From Opitutaceae bacterium UBA3033 (GTDB lineage: Bacteria; Verrucomicrobiota; Verrucomicrobiia; Opitutales; Opitutaceae), in contig DFDG01000123.1 in assembly GCA_002367815.1 (NCBI GenBank), positions 20,162-32,904 on the forward strand: DNA of 12,743 nucleotides, in the 5' to 3' direction. Shown in pieces: positions 5,412 through 12,743 of this stretch (positions are counted from its first letter, which is position 1; the number at the start of each line of letters is the position of its first letter). Both the position numbers and the translations under genes were made by a program. The notes under the pieces were generated by a model, which did no database searches, was not told the DNA's origin, and saw only the letters and a list, made by a program, of their open reading frames with translations.

Positions 5412-8400
5412 ATGCTCGAAAATCTCATTCATGCCTCCATCCGCCATCGCTGGCTTGTCCTGATTATCACCCTTGGGATGTGTTCACTCGGGGTTTACAA
5501 TTATCAACGTCTGCCCATCGACGCGGTGCCCGACATCACCAATGTTCAGGTGCAGATCAACACCGAATCCCCCGGCTTCTCCCCACTCGAATCCGAGCAA
5601 CGGGTCACCTATGCCGTCGAAACCGCGATGGCCGGTCTGCCCAACCTCGACTACACGCGTTCGCTCTCACGTTACGGTCTGTCTCAGGTGACGGTGGTAT
5701 TCAAAGACGGTACCGATATCTACTTTGCCCGACAACTCGTCAATGAACGCATCCAGGAAGTGAAATCCCAACTCCCTCAGGGGATAGAACCTTCGATGGG
5801 ACCGATTTCCACCGGCCTCGGTGAGATCTACATGTTCACGGTTGAGCCGGAAATCGGCGCAACAAAAGCCGATGGCACCCGTTACACGCCCACCGATTTG
5901 CGCGAGATTCAGGACTGGGTCGTCAGACCGCAATTACGCAATCTAACGGGGGTGACGGAGGTCAACACCATCGGTGGACTCGTGAAGCAATTCCATGTCA
6001 CCCCCTATCCTGATCGACTCCTCGCCTACAATATGACCCTGCACGAGGTGATGGATGCCCTCGCCCGCAACAATGCCAATGTGGGGGCGGGTTATATCGA
6101 GCGCTTCGGAGAGCAATATCTCATTCGCGTGCCGGGTCAGGTGGCCAACCTGATGGAGATTGAAAACATCGTTATCGCCCGACGCAGTGGCCAACCGGTG
6201 CGTATCCGAGACGTAGCAGAGGTGATCATGGGCGAGGAACTGAGAACCGGAGCGGCCACTGAGAATAGCGCGGAAGTGGTGCTCGGCACCGTCTTCATGT
6301 TGATCGGAGAAAACTCCCGTGATGTCTCCACCCGCGTCGCCGAAAAACTCGAAGTCGTGAATCGCAGTCTCCCCAGCGGCGTAGTGGCCAAGACGGTATA
6401 CAATCGCACCGATCTCGTCGACCGAACCATTGCCACGGTGCAAAAAAACCTGCTCGAAGGTGCACTCCTCGTCATCGCCATTCTCTTCCTTTTGCTCGGC
6501 AATATTCGCGCCGCCATCATTACTGCCGCTGTCATCCCAATCGCGATGCTCTTCACCATCACGGGCATGGTGACCAATCGGGTTTCGGGCAATCTCATGA
6601 GTCTCGGTGCGCTCGATTTTGGTCTGATCGTCGATGGCGCGATTATTATCATTGAAAATTGCCTGCGCCGATTTGGTCGCGAACAACACCGCCTCAAGCG
6701 ACTGCTGACCAAACCGGAACGATTTACCCTCGCTGCCGGCGCCACCGCCGAAGTCATCAAACCTTCGATCTTTGGCGTGTTCATCATCACGGTCGTTTAC
6801 ATCCCGATCTTCGCTCTATCCGGCGTGGAAGGAAAAATGTTTCACCCCATGGCATTCACAGTCGTAACCGCCCTGATTGGTTCGATGATACTTTCGCTCA
6901 CTTTCGTTCCGGCCGCAGTGGCGATCTTTGTCAGTGGTAAAGTTTCCGAGCAGGACAACATTGCCATCCGGGGAGCCAAGTCACTCTATCGACCCATCCT
7001 CCGATTCGCAATGTCGGTGCGTCCGGCCGCTGCTGTTGCGGCGGTCTTGTTGGTCATACTTGCAGGGCTAGCTTCTACGAAAATGGGCCGCGAGTTTATC
7101 CCCAGTCTCGATGAAGGGGACATTGCCATGCACGCGTTGCGCATTCCCGGCACCAGCCTGAAACAAGCTTTGAAAATGCAGAACGAAGTGGAGGCCGCGA
7201 TGCTGGCTTTCCCGGAAGTGGAGCGAGTGTTCGCCAAACTGGGCACGGCCGAGGTCGCCACCGACCCGATGCCGCCCAGTGTCGCCGATACCTATATCAT
7301 GCTGAAACCGCGTGCCCGGTGGCCTGATCCCAAGCGCAGCAAAGCCAATCTGGTCGCAGCCATGGAAGCAGTTGCCACCCAAGTTCCCGGTAATAATTAC
7401 GAATTCACTCAGCCGATCGAAATGCGGTTCAACGAGCTCATCTCCGGCGTGCGTTCCGATGTCGCTGTTAAAGTCTACGGCGACGATCTGGAAATTATGA
7501 CCACAACCGCGGAACAGATCGAAGCCGTGCTAAAAGGCATCCCCGGCGCCTCCGATGTGAAGGTCGAACAAACCACGGGCTTGCCAATTCTCACCGTGCA
7601 GTTGGATCGCGAGGCGATTGCCCGCTACGGACTCTCTGTCGCCGAAGTGCAGGAAATCATTTCCACGGCAATTGGCGGCACTGCCGTCGGGCAAGTTTTC
7701 GAAGGCGACCGCCGTTTCGATATTGTCGTGCGTTGGCCGGAAAATCTTCGCACTGATTTCAACGCCCTGCTGGAGCTTCCTGTGCCCTTACCCGCCCTCC
7801 ATGAGGGTGAAGCCCAAGTATTGCCGGACAAATTGAGGGCCGACGATCAATTCACCGATGCACTGGCTAGGTCGTTCATCCCGCTACGTGAAGTGGCCAC
7901 GATTAATATCGCTCTGGGGCCAAACCAAATCAGTCGCGAAAACGGCAAGCGGCGAGTCGTCGTGACGGCCAATGTGCGAGGCCGTGATCTCGGCGGATTT
8001 GTAACTGAAGCCCAGCAAAGCGTGCGCGACCGAATCAAGGTGCCCGCTGGCTATTGGCTCGAATACGGCGGCACGTTTGAACAGCTCATCTCCGCCAGCA
8101 AACGACTGCAAATTGTCGTGCCGGGTGCACTCATTTTGATCTTCGGGCTCCTCTTCATGAGTTTTGGCAACGTCAAGGATGCCTTGCTCGTATTCACCGG
8201 CGTGCCCCTCGCCCTGACTGGTGGCATCGCCGCTCTCTGGTCGCGTGATATCCCACTCTCGATCTCCGCAGGAGTCGGCTTCATTGCCCTCTCCGGTGTC
8301 GCGGTGCTCAATGGTCTCGTGATGATCTCGTTCATTCGCGCCCTCCGTGAAGAGGGAAAACCGATCGACCATGCCGTGGAGGATGGTTGCCTCACCCGTC

Positions 8401-8609
8401 TGCGGCCTGTGCTCATGACCGCGCTGGTCGCCAGTCTCGGGTTTGTGCCAATGGCCCTCGCCACCGGCGCAGGGGCAGAAGTGCAACGTCCGCTCGCTAC
8501 CGTCGTCATCGGCGGCATCATCAGTTCTACATTGCTCACGCTCGTGGTGCTGCCCGCACTCTATCGCATGGTGCATCGCGAAGGTGACATTCTAGAAACT
8601 GAGGACTAA
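5412..8609 (+). CDS. czcA: Heavy-metal efflux RND pump, CzcA type
   Basis: This inner-membrane proton/metal antiporter of the HME-RND family is the motor of the efflux complex. At 1065 residues it has family length. A first membrane helix (about 13-30) precedes LPIDAVPDITNVQVQINT, the hallmark porter-domain opening, and SRYGLSQVTVVFKDGTDIYF. The transmembrane block at about 346-505 holds DFGLIVDGAIIIIEN, with D402, D408 and E415 in the same order and, from memory, the same numbering as the essential acidic residues of Cupriavidus CzcA. This signature (DFG..DGA...EN) points to zinc, cobalt or cadmium rather than the copper/silver CusA type, which has an NIGxxIDAA pattern. The second half repeats the fold, with FIPSLDEGDIAMHALRIPGT and helices at roughly 901-1053. 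AAGGAAA lies just upstream of ATG 5412, 12 bases after the adaptor stop. Confidence 0.95.
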   Translation: MLENLIHASIRHRWLVLIITLGMCSLGVYNYQRLPIDAVPDITNVQVQINTESPGFSPLESEQRVTYAVETAMAGLPNLDYTRSLSRYGLSQVTVVFKDGTDIYFARQLVNERIQEVKSQLPQGIEPSMGPISTGLGEIYMFTVEPEIGATKADGTRYTPTDLREIQDWVVRPQLRNLTGVTEVNTIGGLVKQFHVTPYPDRLLAYNMTLHEVMDALARNNANVGAGYIERFGEQYLIRVPGQVANLMEIENIVIARRSGQPVRIRDVAEVIMGEELRTGAATENSAEVVLGTVFMLIGENSRDVSTRVAEKLEVVNRSLPSGVVAKTVYNRTDLVDRTIATVQKNLLEGALLVIAILFLLLGNIRAAIITAAVIPIAMLFTITGMVTNRVSGNLMSLGALDFGLIVDGAIIIIENCLRRFGREQHRLKRLLTKPERFTLAAGATAEVIKPSIFGVFIITVVYIPIFALSGVEGKMFHPMAFTVVTALIGSMILSLTFVPAAVAIFVSGKVSEQDNIAIRGAKSLYRPILRFAMSVRPAAAVAAVLLVILAGLASTKMGREFIPSLDEGDIAMHALRIPGTSLKQALKMQNEVEAAMLAFPEVERVFAKLGTAEVATDPMPPSVADTYIMLKPRARWPDPKRSKANLVAAMEAVATQVPGNNYEFTQPIEMRFNELISGVRSDVAVKVYGDDLEIMTTTAEQIEAVLKGIPGASDVKVEQTTGLPILTVQLDREAIARYGLSVAEVQEIISTAIGGTAVGQVFEGDRRFDIVVRWPENLRTDFNALLELPVPLPALHEGEAQVLPDKLRADDQFTDALARSFIPLREVATINIALGPNQISRENGKRRVVVTANVRGRDLGGFVTEAQQSVRDRIKVPAGYWLEYGGTFEQLISASKRLQIVVPGALILIFGLLFMSFGNVKDALLVFTGVPLALTGGIAALWSRDIPLSISAGVGFIALSGVAVLNGLVMISFIRALREEGKPIDHAVEDGCLTRLRPVLMTALVASLGFVPMALATGAGAEVQRPLATVVIGGIISSTLLTLVVLPALYRMVHREGDILETED

Positions 8610-8622
8610 GTAATGATTCGAA

Positions 8623-9213
8623 ATGAGGAGCTCCAATCAGGAATTCTGGGAAAAACGTTACTTGGATAAAACCACGCCATGGGATTTTCGCGGCGTGCCA
8701 CCAATTCTCACTACCTATCTGCAACGCGATCATACCCCGGGTTCTGTGCTTATTCCGGGATGCGGATTAGGTTATGAGGTAACGGCGTTTCATGCCGCCC
8801 GATGGCAAACGTTGGCTTTCGACTTTTCTCCCGCTGCGGTTGAACAAGCAAAAGAGAAACTCGGCCCTTTGGCTCATCTGGTCAGGCATGCTGATTTCTT
8901 CGCCGATGAATTGGGAGGTTCCTACGATATCATCTATGAGCGCACATTTCTTTGCGCTCTCGCCCCAAAACTTTGGCCAAATTATGTCGAACGAATTCGT
9001 CAACTCCTCCGTCCCGGCGGAGTTTTGGCCGGTTTATTTTTTTATGGTGAGGAAGAAGATGGACCACCCAACCCCCTCGCCAACCTCACCATGGCTAGAA
9101 ATCTTTTCACTGGATTTGAACTGATCGTGGACGAACCGATTCCGGCAACCGATTCACTTCCTTTGTTCGCCAACCGCGAACGCTGGCAGGAATGGCGGTA
9201 TCTGGGGAAGTAA
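8623..9213 (+). CDS. SAM-dependent methyltransferase, thiopurine S-methyltransferase (TPMT)-like
   Basis: This 196-residue class I methyltransferase has the TPMT-like opening FWEKRYLDKTTPWDFRGVPP. The glycine-rich SAM loop LIPGCGLGYEV spans residues 43-53 and the acidic second motif FDFSPAAVEQAK lies at about 66-77. YDIIYERTFLCALAP and LLRPGGVLAGLFF follow. Members methylate aromatic or small thiols; some bacterial TPMTs also methylate selenium or tellurium oxyanions. The start at 8623 lies 13 bases after the pump stop codon, which implies co-transcription and suggests a detoxification role linked to metal or metalloid stress. That link is inferred from position. GAGGA at 8601-8605 is rather far for a ribosome-binding site, so translational coupling to the pump gene is possible. 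Confidence 0.85.
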   Translation: MRSSNQEFWEKRYLDKTTPWDFRGVPPILTTYLQRDHTPGSVLIPGCGLGYEVTAFHAARWQTLAFDFSPAAVEQAKEKLGPLAHLVRHADFFADELGGSYDIIYERTFLCALAPKLWPNYVERIRQLLRPGGVLAGLFFYGEEEDGPPNPLANLTMARNLFTGFELIVDEPIPATDSLPLFANRERWQEWRYLGK

Positions 9214-9249
9214 ATTCCAGTAAGAGATCGAATCACTTTCGCGTCATCT

Positions 9250-9322
9250 GTAGGACGGGATCGCTGATCCCGTCCCGAATCAATTAACGTGTGCGAAGGC
9301 GGGGGCAACGACCCCGCCCTAC
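9250..9322. repeat. Double-hairpin palindromic element (REPIN-like), between convergent genes
   Basis: The element begins GTAGG and ends CCCTAC. Its left hairpin pairs GGACGGGATC (9253-9262) with GATCCCGTCC (9266-9275), a perfect 10-bp stem with a 3-base loop. Its right hairpin pairs GGCGGGG (9298-9304) with CCCCGCC (9312-9318). A 22-base AT-richer spacer separates them. It fills the gap between the TPMT-like gene and the convergent DUF1653 gene and could act as a bidirectional transcription barrier. Confidence 0.7.
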
Positions 9323-9325
9323 ATT

Positions 9326-9562
9326 TCAATCCCCCACTCGCGAAAAGCGCGGCACTTTTCGGCCATCGATTTCAACGGTTTCCAGAAACATCGCTGCTGG
9401 TCGCACCCAGCGGCCACGTTCTCCATCGAGCGCGTCATAGACCACCATCGGTTCCAAAGTTTCCGAATGCCGCGCCAATCCAATGACGCGATAGTCATTG
9501 CCCTTGTAGTGGTGGTATAGCCCCGGGCTCGGCTCAGAAGGTAAAGGCGACAAATCACGCAT
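9326..9562 (-). CDS. DUF1653 domain protein
   Basis: The 78-residue product is essentially one DUF1653 domain. After a short polar leader it shows PGLYHHYKGNDYRVIGLARH, SETLEPMVVYDAL, RWVRPAAMFLETVEIDGRKV and PRF. These match the family pattern of a His-Tyr-Lys-Gly turn, a conserved Ser-Glu-Thr and a terminal Pro-Arg-Phe. The biochemical role of the family is unknown; small single-domain members are widespread in bacteria and probably cytosolic. The ATG at 9562 is preceded by AAGG only a few bases away. It is divergent from the CobW-type GTPase gene, 76 bases apart, and convergent with the methyltransferase gene across the palindromic element. Part of an overlapping 105-codon frame on the same strand is a shadow. 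Confidence 0.88.
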   Translation of the reverse strand: MRDLSPLPSEPSPGLYHHYKGNDYRVIGLARHSETLEPMVVYDALDGERGRWVRPAAMFLETVEIDGRKVPRFSRVGD

Positions 9563-9638
9563 GCCTTGAGCACACCACTTTGACCTCTGGGTTGCAAACC
9601 GGCGTTTCCCGAGTTTGTGTCTCTATTTCCCAACACCG

Positions 9639-11057
9639 ATGTCCACTGCTTCCATTCCTGTCACTGTCCTCACCGGCTTCCTCGGCGCCGGCAAAACCAC
9701 GCTGCTCAACCGCATTCTCACCGAGCAACACGGCAAGAAAATCGCCGTCATTGAAAACGAATTTGGCGAGGTCGGCGTGGACAACCAGCTGGTCATCCAA
9801 AGCGACGAGGAAATTTTTGAGATGAACAACGGCTGCATTTGCTGCACCGTCCGCGGCGACCTCATCCGCATCCTCGGCCGCCTGCTCAAGCGCAAGGACC
9901 GGCTTGACGCCATCCTTATCGAGACCACCGGCATGGCCAATCCCGCTCCGGTCGCGCAGACCTTTTTCACCGACGACGAAATGAAGACCCGCTTCCGGCT
10001 CGATGCCATCGTGACCGTCGTCGACACCAAACACATTCTCCAGCATCTCGACCGCGAGGACGAAGCCCAGAAGCAGGTCGCGTTTGCCGACGTCATTCTA
10101 CTCAACAAAACCGACCTCGTTACTCCGGCTGAGTTGGTCGCACTTGAACAGCGCATCCAAGGCATGAATGCCATGGCCAAAATCCATCGCACGCAAAACT
10201 GCGACATTGCGCTCAGCCATGTGCTTGATGTCGGTGGCTTCAATCTCTCACGCGCCACCGAACTCGACCCGCAGTTCCTCGACCAGGAATATCCTTTTGA
10301 ATGGGCTGGTGCTTATCCCCTGCCCATTGGCACCCACCAATTGGTGATCGGCCACACCGATGAAGATCACGAGCACAGTCATGAAGGTTGTGATCACGAC
10401 CATCACCATGGCGGCAATGCAAACGAACTCGACGTAGTGATCATGCGTGTAGCCGGGGTCGCCGACTCCGGACAACCGGGTTCAACGAACCCGGCTACAG
10501 CCGCCGCCATCGAACAGGCTGTGTCCGTTTTTGGTGATTGGGAAACCCGTCTCAAAGAGGGCGACGCCGTCGTCCCCGGGGCAACGCTCAACCGCCTGAT
10601 CCTCAGCGAGGGTAATGGCAAATATTCTCTGACGATCTCCGAACCCGGCCACCATCTTGTCTTCGAAGCGTGTGGTGATCACCCGCTGCATATCCATGTA
10701 GCGGGAGAAACCGTGAAACCGGATTGGCAGCAGGACTTCCATATCGCGCACACGCATAATGATGCCGTGACATCGGTCGGCATCAGCGTGCCGGGTGATC
10801 TCGATAGCAAACGTCTCAACGACTGGATCAGCGAACTCCTCCGAGTCAAAGGTGGCGACATCTACCGCATGAAGGGTGTGCTCGCGGTCAAAGGCAGCAA
10901 CAAACGCCTCGTCTTCCAAGGCGTGCACATGCTCTTCGATGCTAAATTCGAGGGCGAATGGACCGCCACCGCACCCCGCCAGAACACGCTCGTATTCATT
11001 GGCCGCAATCTCGACCGCATTGCGCTGAACGAAGCTTTTAAAACCTGCCTAGCTTGA
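9639..11057 (+). CDS. CobW/COG0523-family GTPase, putative metallochaperone
   Basis: This G3E-class GTPase has 472 residues from ATG 9639; an upstream TTG at 9615 is possible but unlikely. The Walker A loop is GFLGAGKTT (13-21), followed by VIENEFGEVGVDNQLV and the metal-binding CxCC motif CICC (66-69). IETTGMANPAP lies near 95-103 and NKTDL at 156-160. The C-terminal CobW_C domain shows RMKGVLAVKG, FQGVHMLFDAKFEGEW and LVFIGRNLDRIALNEAF. Family members load cobalt, zinc or other metals onto client proteins using GTP. A His-rich stretch (about 239-258, HTDEDHEHSHEGCDHDHHHG) sits between the domains. The protein is about 150 residues longer than compact members such as YjiA because of an extra middle region, which I recall from other long CobW proteins. 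Residues 271-287 are encoded by a palindromic repeat. Confidence 0.92.
   Translation: MSTASIPVTVLTGFLGAGKTTLLNRILTEQHGKKIAVIENEFGEVGVDNQLVIQSDEEIFEMNNGCICCTVRGDLIRILGRLLKRKDRLDAILIETTGMANPAPVAQTFFTDDEMKTRFRLDAIVTVVDTKHILQHLDREDEAQKQVAFADVILLNKTDLVTPAELVALEQRIQGMNAMAKIHRTQNCDIALSHVLDVGGFNLSRATELDPQFLDQEYPFEWAGAYPLPIGTHQLVIGHTDEDHEHSHEGCDHDHHHGGNANELDVVIMRVAGVADSGQPGSTNPATAAAIEQAVSVFGDWETRLKEGDAVVPGATLNRLILSEGNGKYSLTISEPGHHLVFEACGDHPLHIHVAGETVKPDWQQDFHIAHTHNDAVTSVGISVPGDLDSKRLNDWISELLRVKGGDIYRMKGVLAVKGSNKRLVFQGVHMLFDAKFEGEWTATAPRQNTLVFIGRNLDRIALNEAFKTCLA
10449..10498. repeat. In-frame REPIN-like palindromic element inside the CobW-type gene
   Basis: Two hairpins lie in tandem between GTAG and CTAC. 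CCGGGGTC (10453-10460) pairs with GACTCCGG (10464-10471), with one G-U pair and a 3-base loop. CCGGGTTC (10476-10483) pairs perfectly with GAACCCGG (10487-10494), also with a 3-base loop. The outer ends GTAGCCGG and CCGGCTAC are inverted. The design matches the intergenic elements at 9250-9322 and 1310-1384. Here it is read as residues VAGVADSGQPGSTNPAT without breaking the frame. Confidence 0.7.
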
Positions 11058-11058
11058 A

Positions 11059-11087
11059 CCTGCCCGGCAGGCCAATCAGGTGACCTG
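11059..11087. repeat. Two small palindromes after the CobW-type gene
   Basis: CCTGCC-C-GGCAGG (11059-11071) begins one base after the stop codon, and CAGGT-G-ACCTG (11077-11087) follows. Neither has a downstream T-run. The rest of the gap to 11213 shows nothing I recognise apart from a repeated AATCAGG (11074 and 11128 areas). A 3'-end stability or weak termination role is possible. Confidence 0.35.
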
Positions 11088-11213
11088 TGCGCCTAACGCA
11101 GGGCAAAGGTGAAGTTCGGCCTACTGCAATCAGGATAGGGTCTATTTTTACTTAAAATTCACAGATGTCTCCCGACTCGCAATGCAGTACCTTGTCCGTT
11201 TTTGTATCAGGCA

Positions 11214-12743
11214 ATGAGCATGCGCCCCGGGAGAAATCAGGATACCCCCAGTCCAGTAATCCCCCTTGAACAAAAAGTTCATGCGGAGCTCGTGCGCTCC
11301 GCTTATGAGGACTCCCTCTATGGTGGCGGTGTAGCCGCGATCGTCGTGTTGGTCTATGGGTTTGCCATGATGTCCGCGGCGCCACCTCTCACCGTCCTAG
11401 TCTGGATGATCGGCGCCTTCTCGTGTAATGTAATGCGTCTGACGATGCGATGGCTCTTCTTCCGCCAACCCATGCGTACCGATCATCTGCGCCGATGGTC
11501 ATGGTCATTTTCGGGTCTGAGCGGATTGACCGGACTCAGCTGGGGCATAGCCGCATGGATGTTTTTCACCGTCGAGAGTTTCGGCTACCGCTTGCTCACG
11601 GTATTGGTGCTGGCCGGATTGACGACTGGGGCCGCACGTCTGCTGGCCCCAATTTTCCTGGCCAATCTGGCTTATTTTTACTGCTCGATCATTCCGTTTA
11701 TGGCCGCCCTCTTCACGGTCGATACATTGCGGAGTCCTGCCCTCGCTGTCATCTGTTTGGCTTATATCGGCTACACGACAGTCGCCGCCCGGCAACAATT
11801 ACGGGGTCTGCAACGTTCCATTCGCCTTGGTTACGAAAACATCGAACTGGTCGATTCTCTCGGCTTGGCCAAGGAAAGCACCGATCAACTCAACCGTGGT
11901 CTTTCGGCTGAGATATCCAGGAGGGAAATTGTCGAAACCGAACTCCGCGGAGCCACTACCCAAGCAGAAGCAGCGAGCCGCGCAAAGAGCGAATTTCTCG
12001 CCACCATGAGTCACGAGATTCGCACCCCCATGAATGGGATCCTCGGCATGCTCCACATCGTGAGGGACACGCCGCTGACCGATGAACAACGCGACCAACT
12101 CGATACGGCAGCGCATTCCGCCGACATGCTGCTTGAAGTCATCGACGACATTCTGGATCTGTCCAAAATTGAGGCAGGACGCCTCGAACTTGAACATATC
12201 GCATTTGCGCCCGAGCAGACCATCCGTTCGGTCATTGATCTGTTCCGTGCGCGCACCAACGCAAAGTGCATCGCGTTGCACATGGAGTTCGATCCACAAA
12301 TCCCGCGCGCCTTGATTGGTGATCCCACCCATCTCCGTCAGGTGCTCTTCAATCTGCTGGGCAACGCGATCAAGTTTACCGAACGCGGTTCAGTAACCTT
12401 GCAAGTGAAGCTGCTCCAACAGCACCAGGATTCCGGAAAGTCGGATATCAGTTTTGCCGTCATCGACACCGGTATCGGGCTGGAGGCAGAAACCATCAAC
12501 CGACTGTTTCAGGCGTTTTCCCAAGCGGACAGCTCAATGAGCCGGCGTTTCGGTGGCACCGGATTGGGTCTGACCATCTCGCAGAAACTGACCGAGGCCA
12601 TGGGAGGTAAAATCACCGTCGAGAGTGTACATGGTGAAGGCGCCACCTTTGCATTTACACTTTCTTTTCAGCATGCAGAAGAACCAAAGGACCAGCCCCA
12701 AAATACTCACGATGAAATCCCCGGGTTCTCCATCCCCATGCTT
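11214..12743 (+). CDS. Membrane-bound sensor histidine kinase, 5' part (3' end outside window)
   Basis: The frame stays open from ATG 11214 to the window end, giving 510 visible residues; ATG at 11220 is an alternative start, and an in-frame stop lies at 11136. The N-terminal third has about six hydrophobic segments (roughly 35-53, 58-76, 100-119, 125-147, 150-169, 174-192) with no long periplasmic loop. A charged, probably coiled-coil linker (195-258) follows. The dimerisation and phosphoacceptor domain carries FLATMSHEIRTPMNGILGML with the phospho-accepting His at residue 267. The ATP-binding domain has LLGNAIKFTERG (N-box Asn 384), DTGIGL (Asp 418), FSQADSSMSRRFGGTGLGL (G2 box near 447) and a final GATFAFTLSF. 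The sequence continues past the catalytic domain, so response-regulator receiver domains (a hybrid kinase) may follow outside the window. The sensed signal is unknown. Confidence 0.92.
   Translation, partial: MSMRPGRNQDTPSPVIPLEQKVHAELVRSAYEDSLYGGGVAAIVVLVYGFAMMSAAPPLTVLVWMIGAFSCNVMRLTMRWLFFRQPMRTDHLRRWSWSFSGLSGLTGLSWGIAAWMFFTVESFGYRLLTVLVLAGLTTGAARLLAPIFLANLAYFYCSIIPFMAALFTVDTLRSPALAVICLAYIGYTTVAARQQLRGLQRSIRLGYENIELVDSLGLAKESTDQLNRGLSAEISRREIVETELRGATTQAEAASRAKSEFLATMSHEIRTPMNGILGMLHIVRDTPLTDEQRDQLDTAAHSADMLLEVIDDILDLSKIEAGRLELEHIAFAPEQTIRSVIDLFRARTNAKCIALHMEFDPQIPRALIGDPTHLRQVLFNLLGNAIKFTERGSVTLQVKLLQQHQDSGKSDISFAVIDTGIGLEAETINRLFQAFSQADSSMSRRFGGTGLGLTISQKLTEAMGGKITVESVHGEGATFAFTLSFQHAEEPKDQPQNTHDEIPGFSIPML

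Noticed and set aside
5943..6689. 248-codon open frame on the minus strand inside the RND pump gene
   Set aside because: It lies wholly opposite a strongly supported CzcA coding region and its product has no recognisable motif. GC-rich codon bias commonly opens such antisense frames.
7884..8576. 230-codon open frame on the minus strand at the 3' end of the pump gene
   Set aside because: Composition is dominated by His, Glu and Asp, as expected from reading membrane-helix codons in reverse. No domain is seen.
9319..9636. 105-codon minus-strand frame overlapping the DUF1653 gene
   Set aside because: The shifted frame at 9326-9562 encodes a clear DUF1653 domain, so this one is a shadow.
9615..9638. 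TTG start giving eight extra residues on the CobW-type GTPase
   Set aside because: The ATG at 9639 places the Walker A loop at the usual distance from the N-terminus. The TTG has no ribosome-binding site.
11450..11911. 153-codon plus-strand frame near the right end
   Set aside because: It is a shifted-frame shadow of the membrane part of the histidine kinase, whose own frame is open from 11214 to the window end.

Overview
The window looks like a chromosomal segment of a moderately GC-rich Gram-negative bacterium, most likely a Verrucomicrobiota member of the Opitutales type. This placement is inference. It rests on the gene repertoire (outer-membrane DUF5916 protein, tripartite RND efflux, RsmG, DUF1653, a long CobW-type GTPase), on the frequent absence of clear Shine-Dalgarno sites, and on abundant small palindromic repeats bounded by GTAG...CTAC. 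No rRNA, tRNA, CRISPR array or transposase gene was seen.

Layout. (1) 2-1186 (+) is the 3' part of an outer-membrane DUF5916 beta-barrel gene. (2) 1187-1500 has no gene. It is a composite of repeats: imperfect terminal inverted repeats, a perfect 9-bp stem-loop and a GTAGCCGC/GCGGCTAC palindromic element. (3) 1501-2178 (-) is rsmG, preceded by a tiny upstream reading frame with a strong ribosome-binding site. (4) 2303-9213 (+) is a likely metal-efflux operon. It runs from a small exported Cys-rich protein through a TolC-family outer-membrane factor, a His-rich periplasmic adaptor and a CzcA-type RND pump to a TPMT-like methyltransferase. (5) 9250-9322 is a double-hairpin repeat between convergent genes. 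(6) 9326-9562 (-) is a DUF1653 protein. (7) 9639-11057 (+) is a 472-residue CobW/COG0523 GTPase with a CxCC motif and a His-rich stretch. (8) 11214 to the window end (+) is the 5' part of a membrane-bound sensor histidine kinase, which is cut by the window edge.

How the parts may work together. The RND pump, adaptor and outer-membrane factor should form a trans-envelope efflux complex for divalent cations. The pump carries D402, D408 and E415 in the order and numbering known for CzcA. The Cys-rich leader protein could be a periplasmic metal sensor or chaperone, and the terminal methyltransferase could detoxify thiols or chalcogen oxyanions. The nearby CobW GTPase, also His/Cys-rich, fits a metallochaperone role. 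These links are inferred from context.

The most unusual observation is a 50-bp double-hairpin palindromic repeat lying in frame inside the CobW GTPase gene (10449-10498). It has the same overall design as the intergenic repeats at 1310-1384 and 9250-9322. This suggests a mobile REPIN-like element that has become protein-coding.
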